A DNA stretch of 10,049 nt. Origin: Ignavibacteriales bacterium (GTDB taxonomy: Bacteria > Bacteroidota > Ignavibacteria > Ignavibacteriales > Melioribacteraceae). Location: assembly GCA_027080245.1 (NCBI GenBank), contig JALWSN010000626.1, positions 1 through 10,049 of the forward strand, read 5' to 3'. Under the pieces are notes generated by a model. That model saw nothing but the letters and a program-made list of their open reading frames with translations, did not search any database and was not told the DNA's origin. The translations under genes were made by a program, and so were the position numbers. Each line of letters opens with the position of its first letter. The first letter of the stretch is position 1. Below, piece by piece: positions 6,440-10,049 of this stretch.

Positions 6440-9007
6440 TTATTTCAGCGACTTCAAAACAATGAGAGTAATATCGTCGCTTTGAGGAGATGCGTTCCTG
6501 AATTTTTCTTCGGAATTCAGAATTTTATTTAAAATACTCAAGCAACTTTCAGTTGGCAAAATAGTGGTTAGCTCCCGCTTTAATCTTTCCTCGCTAAAAA
6601 TTTCTCTATTCAAATTCATCGATTCGGTCAATCCGTCCGAGTAGAATAAAAGCAGGTCGTCTTTTTTTAATTCAATTTGAATTTCTTCCAAATTCTCGTC
6701 AAAAATTTTTTTCTCGGCAAGTCCTACGCCAATGCCTGAAGGCTGAAATTGAAGCAACCTGCCGTTTCTTTTAATCAACAAAGGCGTGTGACCGGCTCTG
6801 GCGTAGCTCAACGTTGAAGTTCGCGAATTGTACAATGCGAGGGACATTGTAATGAACCAATTTTTCTTGATGTCCCCGAAAATTTCCCGATTAATTTGCG
6901 AGAGTATTGTAAATGGTTTTTTGCCGGACTTACAATAAAGGCGCATCATGGTTTGAATTTTAGACATGTAAAACGAGGCGGAAAGTCCCTTACCGGAAAC
7001 GTCAGCCACAACAACGAAAAGTTCGTCTTCTGAAACTTTAATTAAATCAAAATAATCGCCGCCAATCTGCAATGCGGGAATCATTCTGCCGCAAATTTCA
7101 ATCGACTGCATTCGTGGAAAGTCCTTTGGCAATAGGCTTTCCTGAATTTTTTTTGCGTTTTCGATGTCCCGTTCAAGCTTTAATTTTTCCGCCTCGGATT
7201 CGTAAAGTCTTGCGTTCTCGATTGCCACGGCCACTTGATTAGCGGCTGCGGTTAGCAACTCAATATCTTTGCCGGCAAAGTTTGCGCCGGAATGCTTTAA
7301 TCCGAACAACAACAATCCCACAATTTTACTTTTTACAATCAATGGAATTATTGTGTGAATTTCCTCCTTAGCCAAAAGCTTGTAATCATTGGGGAATACG
7401 GTCTCGAAGTCGGAATCCTCAATAACGGCAGGTTGATTTAAGCGTTGTTTTCTTTCAATAAATTTTTGCAAATTTGAATCTTCGTCCTGCAGCGTAAACT
7501 CGTCGCTTCGGGTGCCTTCCCCGCGTTTCAAAACGTATGCGCCTTTTCCATCTTTCAACAAAATCGCAAAATGCTTAATTGAAAGCGCGTTCACAAAAGT
7601 TTGAATAGTTGTATCCAAAATGTTTTCCAATCCGATAATGCTCGCAATTTCGCCGGAAAATTTCAAAATAACTTTTTGGTAGGCAAATTGCTCGGGGTAA
7701 AATTTTTTCGTTAATAATTCCTGAAACTTGTCTTTTGTGGACTGAAACACAATAGCAAACAAAATGAAAATAATTGCTGTTAACACTCCCTGATATTCCG
7801 TGCTTAACGCCTGCCCGATGTTTTCGCCCAGAACGTAAATCACTAAAAAGTAAATTACCGCAAGCGTCACTGTGGCTATTCCGTAAAGTATTGCGTTTTT
7901 AACTACCTCGGTTACGTCCATTAAAGAATATCGGAAAATCGAATAGCCGAAAGCGACGGGAATAATCGCCACGGCAATAATGGGCATGAAATATTCGGGC
8001 GAATTAAAAACTGTGTCGGCTAAAACATTAGCCAAAGTTGAAGTGTAAACAATCGCCGCCACTCCTATTGCGTACGCCGTTAAAATAATAAATATGGCGC
8101 TTCGCTCCCGCTTCTGCTCGAGTTTCAAATAACTTCTGAAAAGCGAAACCAAACCAACTACGAGACCTACGAAAATTAAGAACGATGGCAATCCTATTGT
8201 CATCATTAGAATGATTACAGGTTGATTAAAAAGATTAACGGGTGAAAAGTAGAAATAAGAAAATCGAAGGATTAATTCTAGAGCCAACAGTGCAGTGGGA
8301 AAGATGTAAAGAATTTTTACCGTGTATTTCTTTGAAATGATTTTTGCCTTGCGCGGAAAGACCCAGAAAAAATGCACAAGTACGAAAGGTAAATAAGACG
8401 AGCCGATTAACGAAAGCAAATCTACGGCGATTACAAGCCAGTTGATTGAGAAGTAGGGATTCTGCATAAAACCAACAATGAAAAAACTTGAAGTGGAGGT
8501 AAGCGTAAAAAAGACGCCGATTAAATAAAATAGCTTTTGTGCTTCGCCGTCGGGCTTGGCTAAGATTACTACAAATCCGACAATTAGCCAAATGAAAGAA
8601 AGAAGCGCGTAACCCAGCGCCCGGAAATTAATGAGCTTTTTAATTTTCACTTTTGCAATAAAAGTTTGCCCGCCCCGTCTTATTAAATAATTTGCGCTGT
8701 CTCCTTCGGCAACGTTGTTCAAAATAAATTGCGCGTAACGGGCGCTCTTAACTTCTCTACCGTTAATTGCAAGCAGTTGGTCGCCGTCCCGAATTCCCGC
8801 GTTCCACGCCACACCGCCTTTCTTTACCAGTCTGATGAAAATTGCAGTGGAATCGGGAGTAATTTTTTTTGAATGCCACAGGCATTCGTCGTTCGATTGC
8901 GGTGCTATTTTCAAAATGAAAAATAGATTAACCGCGTTCAAAAGCGTTAGCGCAACGCTTAAACCAATGATTAAATTCTTTTTATATTTAATAAAAAAAT
9001 ATTTCAT
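6440..9007 (-). CDS. Membrane PDZ-GAF-PP2C (SpoIIE/RsbU-type) protein phosphatase
   Basis: The 855-residue product is a predicted inner-membrane serine phosphatase receptor. Order: TM1 (about 11-33); PDZ domain (about 45-124, core GIRDGDQLLAING); nine more membrane segments (about 127-150, 158-180, 188-217, 230-250, 263-291, 302-330, 338-358, 368-395, 404-422); GAF domain (about 445-600); a short coil with the QESLLP motif; PP2C domain (about 640-855). Metal and catalytic motifs are intact: GGDYFD (649-654), ADVSGKG (668-674), AGH (738-740), SDG (790-792) and SDD (843-845). Lysine/arginine-rich loops all fall on the predicted cytoplasmic side, which places the PDZ outside and GAF-PP2C inside. 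The family usually dephosphorylates STAS anti-anti-sigma proteins in partner switching; the substrate here is unknown. The ATG at 9007 overlaps the upstream gene stop (ATGA) and has no good ribosome site, so translation is probably coupled. Confidence 0.88.
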   Translation of the reverse strand: MKYFFIKYKKNLIIGLSVALTLLNAVNLFFILKIAPQSNDECLWHSKKITPDSTAIFIRLVKKGGVAWNAGIRDGDQLLAINGREVKSARYAQFILNNVAEGDSANYLIRRGGQTFIAKVKIKKLINFRALGYALLSFIWLIVGFVVILAKPDGEAQKLFYLIGVFFTLTSTSSFFIVGFMQNPYFSINWLVIAVDLLSLIGSSYLPFVLVHFFWVFPRKAKIISKKYTVKILYIFPTALLALELILRFSYFYFSPVNLFNQPVIILMMTIGLPSFLIFVGLVVGLVSLFRSYLKLEQKRERSAIFIILTAYAIGVAAIVYTSTLANVLADTVFNSPEYFMPIIAVAIIPVAFGYSIFRYSLMDVTEVVKNAILYGIATVTLAVIYFLVIYVLGENIGQALSTEYQGVLTAIIFILFAIVFQSTKDKFQELLTKKFYPEQFAYQKVILKFSGEIASIIGLENILDTTIQTFVNALSIKHFAILLKDGKGAYVLKRGEGTRSDEFTLQDEDSNLQKFIERKQRLNQPAVIEDSDFETVFPNDYKLLAKEEIHTIIPLIVKSKIVGLLLFGLKHSGANFAGKDIELLTAAANQVAVAIENARLYESEAEKLKLERDIENAKKIQESLLPKDFPRMQSIEICGRMIPALQIGGDYFDLIKVSEDELFVVVADVSGKGLSASFYMSKIQTMMRLYCKSGKKPFTILSQINREIFGDIKKNWFITMSLALYNSRTSTLSYARAGHTPLLIKRNGRLLQFQPSGIGVGLAEKKIFDENLEEIQIELKKDDLLLFYSDGLTESMNLNREIFSEERLKRELTTILPTESCLSILNKILNSEEKFRNASPQSDDITLIVLKSLK
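9004..9007 (-). promoter_or_regulatory. ATGA stop/start overlap coupling two phosphatase genes
   Basis: On the minus strand the TGA of the upstream phosphatase (9006-9004) shares bases with the ATG (9007-9005) of the downstream one. The sequence before the ATG (CGGTTCGGGA) offers no properly spaced Shine-Dalgarno. This arrangement indicates one transcript and re-initiation of translation. Confidence 0.8.
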
Positions 9008-10049
9008 TCCCGAACCGAAATTATTAACGCGGTAATGTCGTCGGATTGTTCAAAATTATTTGCGTGTTTTTTAACATCAAGCAAAATTTCATCTAACAAT
9101 CCGGCGGAGGAACCCTTAAATTTTTTAACAATTTTAACGAGCCTTTCAAGGGAATATTCTTGCAGCTCTGAATTCATTGCTTCGGTAATGCCGTCGGTGA
9201 ACAAAACAATCCTGTCTCCAGAACTTAACTTAATAGTTTCGGACTTGTAAGGAATCATTGTGGGAGCAACGCCCAAAAGCATTCCGCCCGTTTTTAAAAA
9301 GCTTGTTTCGTTATATTTCCGCCAAATCGGCGGATTGTGCCCTGCGTTCACAAAAGTAAACGTCATTTCATTTTCGTCAAGTATGCCCCAAAAGAACGTA
9401 ATAAAATTTCCCATAGTAGTATTTTCGGAAACCAAATCGTTCAAAATGTTTGTGGCTTTGTCCAAAGGAAGCTCTTGTTTGCTAATGGATTTAAGGAATG
9501 CCTGCAAGTTTGCCATTAACAATGCGGCTTGAACTCCCTTACCCGAAACATCGGCAATTGCCACGAGAACTTTCTTCTCCGAAAGTCTTATTGCGTCGTA
9601 ATAATCGCCGCCTACTTGTCTTGCGGATTGGCTTACGGCGGCAAAATCGAATTCCGAGCTTTCAGGAAGTTTTGCTGGCAACAGGCTTTTTTGAATTGAC
9701 TTGGCTGTTTCCAGCTCTTTTTCAATTTTCTTTTTCTCAATAATTTCTTCAATCATTTTTGAATTTTCAATCGAAATAATTGCAACCGAAGCCAGCGAAG
9801 CCACAAACTCCGAGTCGGACTTGGCAAACGGCTTTCCGTTCTTCCTTTCGCCCAATAATATCAAGCCTTTCGTCTCCTCTTTAAATCGCATTGGGATAAT
9901 CAGTCTTGTGCCCAAATCGAACAAATTTTTTTGAGAACTATCGGAAGCGCTTACAAACAAAGGTTCTTTAAGCAACGCATATTCCTTTGGGTTTAATTCT
10001 TCAAACAAATCCTCTTTTTTGAACTTCGATTCAATAATTTCAACTCGCT
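9004..10049 (-). CDS. GAF-PP2C (SpoIIE/RsbU-type) protein phosphatase, 5' end outside the window
   Basis: The frame stays open to the window edge, giving 347 visible residues; a TTG at 10008 is only an internal leucine, because the 13 codons before it continue the frame and the GAF fold is not complete after it. Visible residues about 1-105 are the C-terminal half of a GAF domain (LIIPM strand, then a helix ending ISIENSKM). About 100-125 is a charged coil with QKSLLP, and the rest is a PP2C phosphatase domain with GGDYYD (146-151), ADVSGKG (165-171), NAGH (234-237), TDG (284-286) and SDD (335-337). All metal-binding aspartates expected of an active enzyme are present. No membrane segment is visible, so this part is cytoplasmic. 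It is a paralogue of the membrane phosphatase encoded just downstream and shares its transcript. Likely substrate, from the family: a phosphorylated STAS-domain anti-sigma antagonist. Confidence 0.88.
   Translation of the reverse strand, partial: RVEIIESKFKKEDLFEELNPKEYALLKEPLFVSASDSSQKNLFDLGTRLIIPMRFKEETKGLILLGERKNGKPFAKSDSEFVASLASVAIISIENSKMIEEIIEKKKIEKELETAKSIQKSLLPAKLPESSEFDFAAVSQSARQVGGDYYDAIRLSEKKVLVAIADVSGKGVQAALLMANLQAFLKSISKQELPLDKATNILNDLVSENTTMGNFITFFWGILDENEMTFTFVNAGHNPPIWRKYNETSFLKTGGMLLGVAPTMIPYKSETIKLSSGDRIVLFTDGITEAMNSELQEYSLERLVKIVKKFKGSSAGLLDEILLDVKKHANNFEQSDDITALIISVRE

Noticed and set aside
6436..6451. Hairpin TCGCT/AGCGA spanning the stop codon of the membrane phosphatase gene as its terminator
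   Set aside because: The stem is only 5 bp and is followed on the minus strand by AAGGGAAAAATT, not a T run.
6344..6532. 62-codon plus-strand frame overlapping the end of the membrane phosphatase gene
   Set aside because: It overlaps the conserved C-terminus (SDD motif region) of the phosphatase on the opposite strand, has no ribosome site, and its first half is AT-rich non-coding sequence.
8235..8591. 118-codon minus-strand frame inside the membrane phosphatase gene
   Set aside because: It is an out-of-frame shadow of the membrane segments, with basic and cysteine-rich composition and no support.
10006..10008. TTG as the start of the soluble phosphatase gene
   Set aside because: The reading frame continues upstream to the window edge without a stop and a TTG start would cut through the GAF domain; the true start is probably outside the window.

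Overview
The window is a moderately AT-rich bacterial chromosomal segment with four substantial genes and no sign of mobile DNA, CRISPR, rRNA or tRNA. The organism cannot be fixed from this sequence alone. Weak Shine-Dalgarno sequences, the base composition and the pairing of a large B12-dependent ribonucleotide reductase with PDZ/GAF/PP2C membrane phosphatases would fit the Bacteroidota/Ignavibacteriota (FCB) part of the tree. That placement is an inference with modest confidence.

Layout: (1) At the left edge a possible tail of an upstream gene ends at base 22. It is followed closely by copA (60-2273, +), a P1B-1 Cu(+) exporting ATPase. (2) Bases 2274-2510 separate copA from the convergent nrdJ. 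They hold an intrinsic terminator for each gene and two extra inverted repeats between them. (3) nrdJ (2511-6101, -) encodes a 1196-residue adenosylcobalamin-dependent (class II) ribonucleotide reductase with all expected active-site residues, a TSCPD domain and a cysteine-rich zinc-ribbon tail. (4) Bases 6102-6439 are a 338-base non-coding stretch that should carry the nrdJ promoter and leader. It contains a GC-richer island with small hairpins and a near-perfect 17-base direct repeat whose copies start 83 bases apart. (5) Two overlapping minus-strand genes encode PP2C/SpoIIE-type (RsbU-like) phosphatases. The upstream one (9004 to beyond 10049) looks soluble in the visible part (GAF-coil-PP2C). 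The downstream one (6440-9007) has a predicted periplasmic PDZ domain, ten membrane segments, then cytoplasmic GAF-coil-PP2C.

How they work together: copA is a copper detoxification function and nrdJ supplies deoxyribonucleotides independently of oxygen; these two are convergent and probably independently regulated. The two phosphatases overlap by ATGA, so they are probably co-translated. They most likely feed a partner-switching (anti-sigma / anti-anti-sigma) pathway, one sensing inside the cell and the other an envelope signal. No partner kinase, STAS antagonist or sigma factor lies in the window. The most interesting items are the PDZ-10TM-GAF-PP2C receptor paired with a soluble phosphatase, and the repeat-containing, possibly structured region upstream of nrdJ.
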